A DNA stretch of 64,000 nt from an uncultured Gammaproteobacteria bacterium (GTDB lineage: Bacteria; Pseudomonadota; Gammaproteobacteria; PS1; Pseudothioglobaceae). Under the pieces are notes generated by a model that had not been told where the DNA came from, searched no databases, and worked only from the letters and a program-made list of their open reading frames with translations. The DNA lies in NCBI GenBank assembly GCA_913020715.1, contig CAJVZH010000002.1:1-64000 (forward strand), written 5' to 3'. Below are positions 51,493-59,069 of the stretch, piece by piece. Position 1 is the first letter of the stretch. Every line of letters starts with the position of its first letter. Made by a program: the position numbers and the translations under genes.

Positions 51493-53856
51493 ATGTTAAG
51501 AATTACTGGTTACAGCGACAAATACTCAATTTGCCCTGGAGACAACATACAATTTTATATCAACTCAGAGAGTAGTGAGGTTTACGACGCTCAAATAGTC
51601 CGCTTAATTCACGGTGATACAAATCCAGAAGGGCCAGGATACAAAGAAGAAGAAATACAGGCGATTTGTAATAAGAGTTATCCAGGCAGAAATCAAAAAA
51701 TTCATGGCGGCTCATACATTATCGTCCCTCAGGACGAAAGACTTAATGTAGAAAGTTTTACTTTGCAATGTTATGTCTTTCCAACAACGCCTGAAAAAGG
51801 GCGTCAAGGGCTATTAACTAAGTGGGTAGAAGAAAGCAAAAGTGGTTTTGGATTATTCATTGATGAAAATAGCTGCCTGTCAGCCGAGATAGGCGACGGT
51901 AATGGCTTGGTGACGAAGCTTTCTAGTGACAAGCCAATGTTGCGTAAAGTGTGGTATCTTGCTGCGGTAAGTTACGATGCCCGTACCGGTAGAGTGACAT
52001 TGTATCAAGAGCCCGTGGTTACATCAACGAATGGTGGTCTTGGCATGGGGCTCCTGAATCCTGCTGAAGCAACAACTGCAGTCGTGGAGACAATCAATAG
52101 TATGCGCCCCGGCATCAACGGTGCTCCTTTCCTAATGGCTGCCAGCACATGGTCCGAAAGATCGGGTCGTAGTGTATTTGGTGCGCATTTCAAGGAAGCG
52201 CCAGAGCCTATTGAGCTTCCAGTGCAAGCACGAAATACCACATTTAACGGCAAAATAGACCGTCCAAGATTGTCCCGTCGAGCGTTATCCAAAGCAGAAA
52301 TTGAAGCTTTGGCGCGCGGCTATCAAGGCTGTCCTGCCGAATTGCGTAATGATGTCGTTGGAGCGTGGGATTTTCATGCCAATATCACCAATAATATCGC
52401 ATCAACCTTGATTGTGGACACCTCAACCTCTAGGCTTAACGGCTACATTATTAATTTGCCAGTGCGTGGCATGACTGGTTTCAACTGGACTGGAGATGAG
52501 ATTATTTATCACCATAAGCCGGAAGAGTACGGTGCCATTCATTTTCACGACGACGACATTGACGATGCGCGTTGGGACGTAGATTTTGAATACACCATTC
52601 CAGAAAATTTAAAAAGTGGAATTTATGCGGCACGACTACGTATTGGTGGCATTGATTCGCCGGATACGGAGGACTATATTCCTTTCGTTGTGCGTCCACC
52701 ACGAGGCAAAACCACTTCAAAATTGGCCTTTATTTTGCCAACCAACAGTTATTTAGCTTATTCTAACGACAACCTTGCGACGAACTGTGTGGTCGCTGAG
52801 TTATTGGCTGGCAAGGTGCCAGTGATGACTGCTGCAGACTTGTATCTAAACGAGCACAGAGAATACGGCTTATCAACGTATTCGCTACACTCTGATGGAA
52901 GTGGCGTCTGCTATTCGTCGCGCTTGAGACCTATCTTAAATATGCGCCCTAAGTATCGCCACTGGTTGTCACCATCACTTTGGCAGCTTAATGGCGATCT
53001 TCATCTTGTTGATTGGCTGGAAGAAAAAAACTTTGATTTTGACATTCATACCGATGAAGACTTGAATCGAGAGGGTGTTGCGTTACTGAATAAATATCAA
53101 ACGGTATTGACGGGAAGCCATCCTGAATACACCTCCGAAAAAATGTTTTCAGCGTACGAGAAGTACCAACAAGATGGTGGTCGTTGGATTTATTTGGGCG
53201 CTAATGGCTTTTATTGGTGCAGTGAATATCACCCAGACAACTCAAATATTATCGAGGTTAGAAAAGGTGAGGCGGGCACGAGGGCGTGGACCGCAAATCC
53301 TGGTGAATACAACAATGCTTTCGATGGTAAGTATGGCGGCATGTGGCGCGCAAGAGGGCGTATTCCCAGCAAGCTTTGTGGGCTAACTTTTACAGCGTAT
53401 GGTTTTGACGTATCTTCTTATTACGTGCGCGACAAAGACAGCGAGCGACCAGAAACGGCATGGATTATGGACGGTGTAGGCAACGGCGAAAGAATCGGTG
53501 ACTTCGGCTTGGTTGGCGGCGGTGCGGCTGGACTAGAGTTGGATCGCTATGACATTGAATTCGGTACTCCGCACGAAGCCTATTTATTGGCTCACTCTGA
53601 AGGTCATACGAATCTAATGCTGCAAGTAAACGAAGAGATTCACTTTTCTGTTCGTGGCTACCATGGTGGCGGAACAGAGAATCCTATGGTGCGTGCTGAC
53701 ATGATCTATTACAAAACTCCTAATAATGGGGCGCTGTTTGCGCCTGGCTCACTTTCATGGTGTGGCAGCTTGTCGCATAATAGTTACAACAACAATGTAT
53801 CACGCATTACAGAAAATGCGATTAGGGGCTTTCTTAAAGAAGAGCCATTACCTTAA
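51493..53856 (+). CDS. dmfA2: N,N-dimethylformamidase-type large (beta) subunit
   Basis: 787 residues, close to DMFase large subunits (about 760). Residues about 85-270 look like a laminin-G/concanavalin-like domain (FTLQCYVFPTTPEKGRQG); the second half is the catalytic domain. Paracoccus DMFase has one iron held by two tyrosines and a glutamate; the matching regions are present here: PTNSYLAYSN near 416-425, STYSLHSDGSGVCYSS near 461-476, and GSHPEYTS near 541-548 with Glu545. DMFase hydrolyses dimethylformamide to dimethylamine and formate. The same motifs occur in uncharacterised amidases, so the natural substrate may be another N-substituted amide. Two small-subunit-like genes follow. No signal peptide, so it is cytoplasmic and needs an importer. 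Confidence 0.82.
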   Translation: MLRITGYSDKYSICPGDNIQFYINSESSEVYDAQIVRLIHGDTNPEGPGYKEEEIQAICNKSYPGRNQKIHGGSYIIVPQDERLNVESFTLQCYVFPTTPEKGRQGLLTKWVEESKSGFGLFIDENSCLSAEIGDGNGLVTKLSSDKPMLRKVWYLAAVSYDARTGRVTLYQEPVVTSTNGGLGMGLLNPAEATTAVVETINSMRPGINGAPFLMAASTWSERSGRSVFGAHFKEAPEPIELPVQARNTTFNGKIDRPRLSRRALSKAEIEALARGYQGCPAELRNDVVGAWDFHANITNNIASTLIVDTSTSRLNGYIINLPVRGMTGFNWTGDEIIYHHKPEEYGAIHFHDDDIDDARWDVDFEYTIPENLKSGIYAARLRIGGIDSPDTEDYIPFVVRPPRGKTTSKLAFILPTNSYLAYSNDNLATNCVVAELLAGKVPVMTAADLYLNEHREYGLSTYSLHSDGSGVCYSSRLRPILNMRPKYRHWLSPSLWQLNGDLHLVDWLEEKNFDFDIHTDEDLNREGVALLNKYQTVLTGSHPEYTSEKMFSAYEKYQQDGGRWIYLGANGFYWCSEYHPDNSNIIEVRKGEAGTRAWTANPGEYNNAFDGKYGGMWRARGRIPSKLCGLTFTAYGFDVSSYYVRDKDSERPETAWIMDGVGNGERIGDFGLVGGGAAGLELDRYDIEFGTPHEAYLLAHSEGHTNLMLQVNEEIHFSVRGYHGGGTENPMVRADMIYYKTPNNGALFAPGSLSWCGSLSHNSYNNNVSRITENAIRGFLKEEPLP

Positions 53857-53878
53857 CCACTAAATAGAGGCGCTAATC

Positions 53879-54247
53879 ATGACTACTAATACACAACAAC
53901 AAATGATGGATCCACCCGCAGGAAAGTCAGTTCTTGGATCTAGCAATGAGCCCCCCAATGATTTGGAAAAAAACCTAACAAGGCCTCTTGATGAAGACAA
54001 AGTTGACGAACTAGGGAAATGTTTATTTACTTTAAACAATAGGCGTTACGGCCCAATTGCGGGGGCTTATGTGGTGGTTAGCATAGTAGAAGGAAAAGAA
54101 TGGTGTGTTGGCCAGCTAAATGCGGATCGATCTAGGCCGATAATTTTGTTTGAAGACAAGATTTTTAATTCGCCAGAGTTGGCGCAAATTGAAGCGCAAA
54201 AAATAAAAGAAAAGCGCGGTGAGTCGACACCGTGTCGTAATCATTGA
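53879..54247 (+). CDS. DMFase small-subunit-like protein, divergent copy
   Basis: 122 residues. The N-terminal 40 are polar and probably flexible (QQQMMDPPAGKSVLG). From about 48 on it aligns with the next gene's product: RRYGPIAGAYVVVSIVEGKEW matches RRHPMAGKYVSICVRMFEEY (AGxYV, then an aromatic/acidic EW/EY), then PIILFEDKIFNSPELAQ matches PVKIFEEVYSSEEAC, and both end in a basic helix. So it appears to be a second, more divergent alpha-type subunit. GAGG ribosome site 10 bases before ATG; 22 bases after the large subunit. It may bind the large subunit as an alternative or extra partner. Not previously familiar to me. Confidence 0.65.
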   Translation: MTTNTQQQMMDPPAGKSVLGSSNEPPNDLEKNLTRPLDEDKVDELGKCLFTLNNRRYGPIAGAYVVVSIVEGKEWCVGQLNADRSRPIILFEDKIFNSPELAQIEAQKIKEKRGESTPCRNH

Positions 54248-54267
54248 TCAAAAATGGAGAATAAATT

Positions 54268-54681
54268 ATGTTAGAGATTGGTAAGGCTAAGGGTGTAATC
54301 GCGAATACGGCCTACACTGAAACGGATGACCATATGACAAGAACCTATGTCATGCCAATATTGTTCGATGACGAGTCTCGTCGTCGAGTATTGGCTGAAC
54401 ATAGGAACAACCCCATTGGGACGGCGCCAAAAAATGGCCGCTCCGCAGTGGAGCATAGTCAAGAACTTAGGACTATTTTAGACAAAATGCGCAGACACCC
54501 AATGGCTGGAAAGTACGTCAGTATATGTGTGCGCATGTTTGAAGAATATAAGATAGGAATTGCCTCTGGTGTGCGCGGCGCACCAGTAAAAATATTTGAA
54601 GAGGTCTACTCTTCAGAAGAGGCTTGTGAGCATGCGATTTTCTTGAAGCGCGTCTCAGATTTGATGGAGCATTATGGTTAA
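54268..54681 (+). CDS. dmfA1: DMFase-type small (alpha) subunit
   Basis: 137 residues, the size of DmfA1 (about 130). Landmarks: FDDESRRRVLAEHRNNPIG near 31-50, RRHPMAGKYVSI near 75, EEYKIGIASGVRG near 93, and FEEVYSSEEACEHAIFLKR near 110, the last resembling the EEEA.HAVFLRR end of known small subunits. In characterised DMFase the small helical subunit packs on the large one in an (alpha-beta)2 arrangement. Here it lies after the large subunit, whereas the Paracoccus order is small-large. GGAG ribosome site nine bases ahead of the ATG. It is the last gene of the operon; a terminator follows 37 bases later. Confidence 0.75.
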   Translation: MLEIGKAKGVIANTAYTETDDHMTRTYVMPILFDDESRRRVLAEHRNNPIGTAPKNGRSAVEHSQELRTILDKMRRHPMAGKYVSICVRMFEEYKIGIASGVRGAPVKIFEEVYSSEEACEHAIFLKRVSDLMEHYG

Positions 54682-54718
54682 CAATATTTCATCATTTATT
54701 TAATCGTCGCCAGACAAT

Positions 54719-54774
54719 ATGGTCAACCGCCTCTCTTACTCTCCTTTATAGTTGGTTGGCCATTTTTGTTTTTT
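54719..54774 (+). terminator. Rho-independent terminator of the rhodopsin/DMFase operon
   Basis: ATGGTCAACC at 54719-54728 pairs over ten bases (one G-T wobble) with GGTTGGCCAT at 54754-54763 and is followed directly by TTTTGTTTTTT to 54774. The loop is 25 nt. Placed 37 bases after the last coding stop and pointing with the operon, it is the clearest terminator in the window. Confidence 0.85.
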
Positions 54775-54863
54775 AACGATATACAATCTTTATTACCCCC
54801 CAGCAAAACCCTAGCACTAATTTAAAAACGCACTCTCGAAACACCCTTACCTAAATCCCCTAG

Positions 54864-54920
54864 AAGTGCCTTTTGCCTGGTGGGAGACACCTACTTATTA
54901 TGATTCGGTGGTTGGCACTT
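54864..54920 (-). other. Inverted repeat downstream of tmRNA, possible tmRNA terminator/processing stem
   Basis: AAGTGCC at 54864-54870 and GGCACTT at 54914-54920 pair perfectly. The stem lies just beyond the tmRNA 3' end on the minus strand, where the precursor would be ended or trimmed. An inner hairpin (GGTG..CACC type) sits in the loop. No T-run, so assignment is tentative. Confidence 0.4.
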
Positions 54921-54951
54921 ATCAACGCTAGCCACATATGAATGCAAGAAG

Positions 54952-55301
54952 TGGTGGAGGTGGCGGGAATTGAACCCGCGTCCGAAAACCTTCAGTCAAA
55001 GAGTCTACATGCTTAGTTAAGGTCTATTATTTTAACTACGTGCCACCCGGCCAACAGGGATGCATCAAGCGATTTCAGATTTGGTTTTAACCCTATTATC
55101 CTAAACTAACAATAGTGGCGAGTCTGTGAGAGACCGTTATCCTAAAAGTACAGACAACCTCTAAGTAACGGTTAGCATTATGCTGCTAAAGCGTAGTTGT
55201 CTTCGTTTGCAACTATCATTTAAAGAACGTTTTTACGAGCCATCTTTATCCTCGACATGCATCCTTGAGATCCAACTCCTCGTCGAAGCCATGTCACCCC
55301 C
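54952..55301 (-). ncRNA. ssrA: Transfer-messenger RNA (tmRNA)
   Basis: On the minus strand the 5' end reads GGGGGTGACATGGCTTCGAC and the 3' end TTCAATTCCCGCCACCTCC followed by ACCA, the tRNA-like acceptor and T-arm of tmRNA, with the two ends pairable. The tag-coding segment around 55168-55200 translates to ANEDNYALAA then stop, the usual tag form. About 350 nt, normal length. tmRNA rescues stalled ribosomes and marks the unfinished protein for proteolysis. It is 34 bases downstream of tyrS. The 3' end faces the rhodopsin/DMFase operon; ssrA 3' ends are a frequent insertion site of genomic islands. Confidence 0.97.
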
Positions 55302-55312
55302 AGATAAGGTAG

Positions 55313-55318
55313 ATTATA
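55313..55318 (-). promoter_or_regulatory. -10 element of the tmRNA promoter
   Basis: The minus strand reads TATAAT here, 11 bases before the mature 5' GGGGGTGAC, which leaves room for a short precursor leader removed by RNase P. The -35 part is poor (AT-rich, partly in the tyrS stop region), so only the -10 is called. Confidence 0.6.
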
Positions 55319-55335
55319 CGCGTTATTGCGCTATA

Positions 55336-56520
55336 TTAATTTATTGTGACTCGGGCAAACTTACGCTTGCCGACTTGATAAACAGCTGTGCCTTGCGCTG
55401 GCTCAAGGTCTTTGTTGGTGATCTTGTCACCGTCAATTTTTGCAGCACCTTGCTTGATCATGCGGAACGCTTCTGAGGTTGAATTAACTAGATTTGCATC
55501 TTTTAATAGATTGGCAATTTTTGTACCAGATTCAAATTCAAATTCTTCCATCTCGTCTGGAATTTGATTCTTAGCAAAACGATTGATAAAGTTTTGTTGC
55601 GCTTGTTCAGCCGAAGTTTTGTCATGAAAGCGGGTAATGATTTCATCGGCTAGGCGAAATTTGATGTTTCTTGGATTTTCGCCGTTTTTGACTTCTGTTT
55701 TCCAATCGGCAATTGTTTCGAGCGACTCAAAGCTTAAGAGCTCAAGGTAGCGCCACATTAAGTCGTCCGAAATCGACATAATTTTGCCAAACATGTCATC
55801 CGGCGCATCATCGATACCGATGTAGTTGTCGAGTGATTTGCTCATTTTTTGAACGCCATCAAGACCCTCTAAAATAGGCATGGTAAGAATCACTTGAGGC
55901 TCTTGATCGTTTTGCTTTTGCAGTTCTCTACCCATTAAAAGGTTGAATTTCTGGTCTGTGCCACCAAGCTCCATGTCGGTTTCAAGAGCAACCGAATCGT
56001 AACCTTGAACGAGTGGGTACAGAAATTCATGTATTGAAATCGATTGGCCGGACTTATAGCGTTTGGAGAAGTCGTCACGCTCGAGCATCCTAGCAACCGT
56101 TTGTTTTGATGCCAGGGTAATCATGTCGGCAGAGCTCATCTTGCCCATCCATTCTGAATTGAATCGAATTTCAGTTTTATCCTTGTCAAGAATTTTAAAC
56201 ACTTGGTCTTGATAGGTTTGGGCATTCTCTAGTACTTGCTCTTTAGTGAGAGGCTTACGTGTGACGTTCTTGCCAGTTGGGTCGCCAATCATGCCGGTGA
56301 AGTCGCCGATCAAAAAGATAATTGTGTGCCCTAGGTCTTGTAACTGCCTCATCTTGTTAATGAGCACTGTGTGGCCTAAGTGTAGATCTGGTGCGGTCGG
56401 GTCAAATCCGGTTTTAATTCGAAGGGGTTTGTTTTTTTCTAGTTTTTTCTTCAGCCCTTCAAGCGGCAAAATTTCATCTGCGCCGCGCTCGAAGACCGCC
56501 AGTGATTGATCAATAGTCAT
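55336..56520 (-). CDS. tyrS: Tyrosyl-tRNA synthetase
   Basis: 394 residues. Class I motifs: HIGH-type HLGHTVLI near 46 following FDPTAPDL, tyrosine-binding [22 protein letters not shown] near 170-190, and KMSKS in QKMSKSLDN near 229. The C-terminal 60 residues form an S4-like RNA-binding domain. The KMSKS form and length fit the TyrZ-like branch rather than the E. coli TyrS branch (424 residues, KFGKT). It charges tRNA-Tyr in the cytoplasm. It is two bases downstream of proA's stop in the same direction. Confidence 0.95.
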   Translation of the reverse strand: MTIDQSLAVFERGADEILPLEGLKKKLEKNKPLRIKTGFDPTAPDLHLGHTVLINKMRQLQDLGHTIIFLIGDFTGMIGDPTGKNVTRKPLTKEQVLENAQTYQDQVFKILDKDKTEIRFNSEWMGKMSSADMITLASKQTVARMLERDDFSKRYKSGQSISIHEFLYPLVQGYDSVALETDMELGGTDQKFNLLMGRELQKQNDQEPQVILTMPILEGLDGVQKMSKSLDNYIGIDDAPDDMFGKIMSISDDLMWRYLELLSFESLETIADWKTEVKNGENPRNIKFRLADEIITRFHDKTSAEQAQQNFINRFAKNQIPDEMEEFEFESGTKIANLLKDANLVNSTSEAFRMIKQGAAKIDGDKITNKDLEPAQGTAVYQVGKRKFARVTIN

Positions 56521-56522
56521 AG

Positions 56523-57782
56523 TTAGGCTCTTGTGTGTCCGTCGCCAAGGACAATGTATTTTTGTGATGTAAGGCCTTCCAGGCCAACTGGGCCGCGGAC
56601 ATGAAACTTGTCAGTGCTGATGCCAATTTCGGCGCCAAGGCCATATTCGAAGCCATCGGCAAAGCCAGTAGAGGCGTTTACCATTACTGACGAAGAGTCG
56701 ACCTCGGTTAAGAATTTACGCGAACGAGTAATGTTCTCGCTAACAATGCTCTCGGTATGCGAAGAGCCATACTGATCGATATGTGCGATAGCTTCATCTA
56801 GCGAGTCAACAATGCGAATAGAAAGGATAGGCGCCAAGTATTCTTCGCTCCAATCTTCTTCAGTTGCAGTGAGCACCTTGTTTGAGCGTTTCTGGGTTTT
56901 TTCACAGCCACGCAGCTCTACACCTTTATCGACATAAAGATCAATCAGTTGTTCGAGTACGTTTTTATCCAAATCCTGGTGAACGAGTAAGGTTTCAGTC
57001 GCATTGCAAACACCGTAGCGTCGTGTTTTTCCATTATAAGCAATTTCAATCGCCTTTTGTGAATCCGCATCTCTATCTAAGTATGTATGGCAAACTCCGT
57101 GCAAGTGTTTAATCACAGGCATTCTTGCATGCTCTGTTACGTTGTTAATCAACCCTTTTCCGCCACGTGGAATAATGGCGTCCACGTATTTGTTGGCTTT
57201 AACCAGTTCTGAAACTGCCTGCCTGTCGATGATGTCAATTAGCTGTACTGCATTTGAATCAAGGCCGGCATCGCTAAGCCCATTTTTAACGCATTCATAC
57301 AAAGCAAGATTAGAATGAATGGCTTCTGAGCCACCACGCAGAATAACCGCATTCCCAGATTTGAGGCACAAAGCCGCCGCGTCGATAGTTACGTTGGGGC
57401 GAGATTCATAAATAATGCCCATCACACCAATTGGCACGCGCATTTTTCCGACTTGGATGCCACTTGGGCGATATTTAAGGTCGGTAATTTCACCCACCGG
57501 GTCAGCCAAAGCAGCAATTTGCTCTAAACTTTCAATGATGCCCGCAACACGCTCGTCATCAAGCATCAGGCGGTCTAAAAGAGCAGCATCTAAGCCATTG
57601 ACTTTGCCATGCGCTAAGTCCTTTCCGTTCTCGCTGAGGATAGAGACTTTGTTCTGTTGAATATTACTGGCAATATGAATAAGGGCGGCATTTTTTTCTT
57701 CGGTGTTTGCTGCACGCAAACTTTTGGAAGCTTTTCTTGCTTTTTGCCCAAGTGTTGCAATCAATTTTTCTATTGAGTCCAT
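56523..57782 (-). CDS. proA: Gamma-glutamyl phosphate reductase
   Basis: 419 residues, typical of ProA (417). Motifs: [26 protein letters not shown] near 122, GGSEAIHSN, the catalytic cysteine in [13 protein letters not shown] near 259, and [20 protein letters not shown] near 370. It reduces glutamyl phosphate to glutamate semialdehyde for proline synthesis. The start overlaps the end of holA by 13 bases, suggesting translational coupling, and tyrS follows two bases after its stop. Confidence 0.96.
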   Translation of the reverse strand: MDSIEKLIATLGQKARKASKSLRAANTEEKNAALIHIASNIQQNKVSILSENGKDLAHGKVNGLDAALLDRLMLDDERVAGIIESLEQIAALADPVGEITDLKYRPSGIQVGKMRVPIGVMGIIYESRPNVTIDAAALCLKSGNAVILRGGSEAIHSNLALYECVKNGLSDAGLDSNAVQLIDIIDRQAVSELVKANKYVDAIIPRGGKGLINNVTEHARMPVIKHLHGVCHTYLDRDADSQKAIEIAYNGKTRRYGVCNATETLLVHQDLDKNVLEQLIDLYVDKGVELRGCEKTQKRSNKVLTATEEDWSEEYLAPILSIRIVDSLDEAIAHIDQYGSSHTESIVSENITRSRKFLTEVDSSSVMVNASTGFADGFEYGLGAEIGISTDKFHVRGPVGLEGLTSQKYIVLGDGHTRA

Positions 57783-58789
57783 TGGAGTTTTCCGGCTAGT
57801 GCGATGAGTACTGTTCTTAACTCATCAGAAACATTAAGATTATCCCTGCCTTTGAGTGAGCGGTCAATACGCCCGAGCGACAAGGTTAGTTTTTGTAGGC
57901 GCTGATAAGAGTGCGTTTTGAGTGCATTTGTAATCAATGGCTTTCTTTTTTGCCAAACACGGTGTTTGGTTAGTATCGACTCCATTGATTGATTATGTTG
58001 CAATTCAACCGCCATTTTTGATAGCGCTTTGATCTCACGATAGAGTGAAGAAATAATCACAATAGGCGGTGTTGCCTCGTCTAGCAAGGAATTAAAGACT
58101 TTATTAACTTTGGTAGCATCGCCTTTGAGTGCTGCATCAATTAGACCAAAAACCGAATAATGAGATTGCTGGTCAATTTGCTTTAAGTAGTCTTGGGTAT
58201 CGATTTTGCCGCCAGGATATGCCATTTGTAATTTTTGAATTTCTTGCATCGACGCCAACAAATTACCTTCGGTGCAATAGGCAATCGCATTGGCGACCTC
58301 TTTATCGGCCATTAAGCCCAATTGCTCCATATGATTGAGAATCCAGCCAACTAGGTGATCGCTTTGCACTTCCCAATGCTGAAGAACAACGCCTTTTTGC
58401 TCCAGCAATTTAAACCACTTGCTCTTTTGCTGTGCCATGTCGAGTTTGCCAGCTGAAATAATCAGCAGAATATCGCTTGGTAGGCTCTCGGTAATTTCAC
58501 ACAGTGCTTTGGAGCCCTTGACGCCTATTTTCCCCGTACTAAAGTGACACTCGATAACGCGTTGCGGCGCGAACAATGACGTGTTGGCAATTTCTGTAAA
58601 AATCTTATCCCAAGCAAAATTTCCATCAATGTCAAAGCGCACCCGATCTGCAAAGCCGCACCCAATCGAAGCTTTCTTGATACTGCTTAAGCTTTGCTCA
58701 ACTAAGAGAATTTCAGGGCCGAAGGCAAAGTAGAGGGGCGCCAACCCATCGTTTAAGTGCTTGGTGAGTTGTTCTGGTTTGATTTTCAT
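57770..58789 (-). CDS. holA: DNA polymerase III delta subunit
   Basis: 339 residues, the size of HolA. Features include the N-terminal [12 protein letters not shown] and [17 protein letters not shown] (the degenerate nucleotide site of delta), EWIN-like [11 protein letters not shown] near 145, and [16 protein letters not shown] near 180, then the helical collar domain. Delta opens the beta clamp within the clamp loader. It is first of the holA-proA-tyrS run, 280 bases from the divergent ftsH. Confidence 0.93.
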   Translation of the reverse strand: MKIKPEQLTKHLNDGLAPLYFAFGPEILLVEQSLSSIKKASIGCGFADRVRFDIDGNFAWDKIFTEIANTSLFAPQRVIECHFSTGKIGVKGSKALCEITESLPSDILLIISAGKLDMAQQKSKWFKLLEQKGVVLQHWEVQSDHLVGWILNHMEQLGLMADKEVANAIAYCTEGNLLASMQEIQKLQMAYPGGKIDTQDYLKQIDQQSHYSVFGLIDAALKGDATKVNKVFNSLLDEATPPIVIISSLYREIKALSKMAVELQHNQSMESILTKHRVWQKRKPLITNALKTHSYQRLQKLTLSLGRIDRSLKGRDNLNVSDELRTVLIALAGKLQWTQ

Positions 58790-58980
58790 TGGGTGTTTGC
58801 AGCAAGATTACGGTCGGGGAAAGTCCAGAAAAACGACATAATATCCGAACCTAAGTCATTATGTCATATTCGAGAATATTTTGGCACCAAACCTCTTGCA
58901 GAGGTCGCTACATAAATATGAGCAATCTTTAATTCGGAAAAATCTTTCATTTTTCCAATCATTCATAATTATGCAAAGAC
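58790..58980. other. Intergenic region between holA and ftsH with small dyads
   Basis: No gene seen. GACATAAT at 58835-58842 pairs with ATTATGTC at 58858-58865 (15-nt loop), and CCTC..GAGG makes a small hairpin near 58890-58902. Neither has a T-run. They may relate to holA expression or to a leader on the ftsH transcript, but I can say no more than that they exist. The rlmE gene usually found before ftsH is absent. Confidence 0.4.
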
Positions 58981-58982
58981 CC

Positions 58983-59010
58983 CTTGAAAAAACCGCATCA
59001 GACCCTATAT
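58983..59010 (+). promoter_or_regulatory. Heat-shock (sigma32-type) promoter for ftsH
   Basis: CTTGAAA at 58983-58989 (preceded by CCC), a 13-base spacer, then CCCTATATA at 59003-59011. Known sigma32 promoters have CTTGAA, 13-17 bases and CCCCATNTA; this matches with one base different. It lies about 60 bases before the ftsH ATG. FtsH is a heat-shock gene in many Proteobacteria, which fits. Confidence 0.75.
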
Positions 59011-59069
59011 AATTACACAATATGGTATAGTTATCCACCTTAATTTTATTAATTTTTCGTTGTTGTTTT

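Noticed and set aside
55180-55476. Plus-strand open frame of 98 codons
   Set aside because: It overlaps the tmRNA and the 3' end of tyrS on the opposite strand; both explain the sequence fully.
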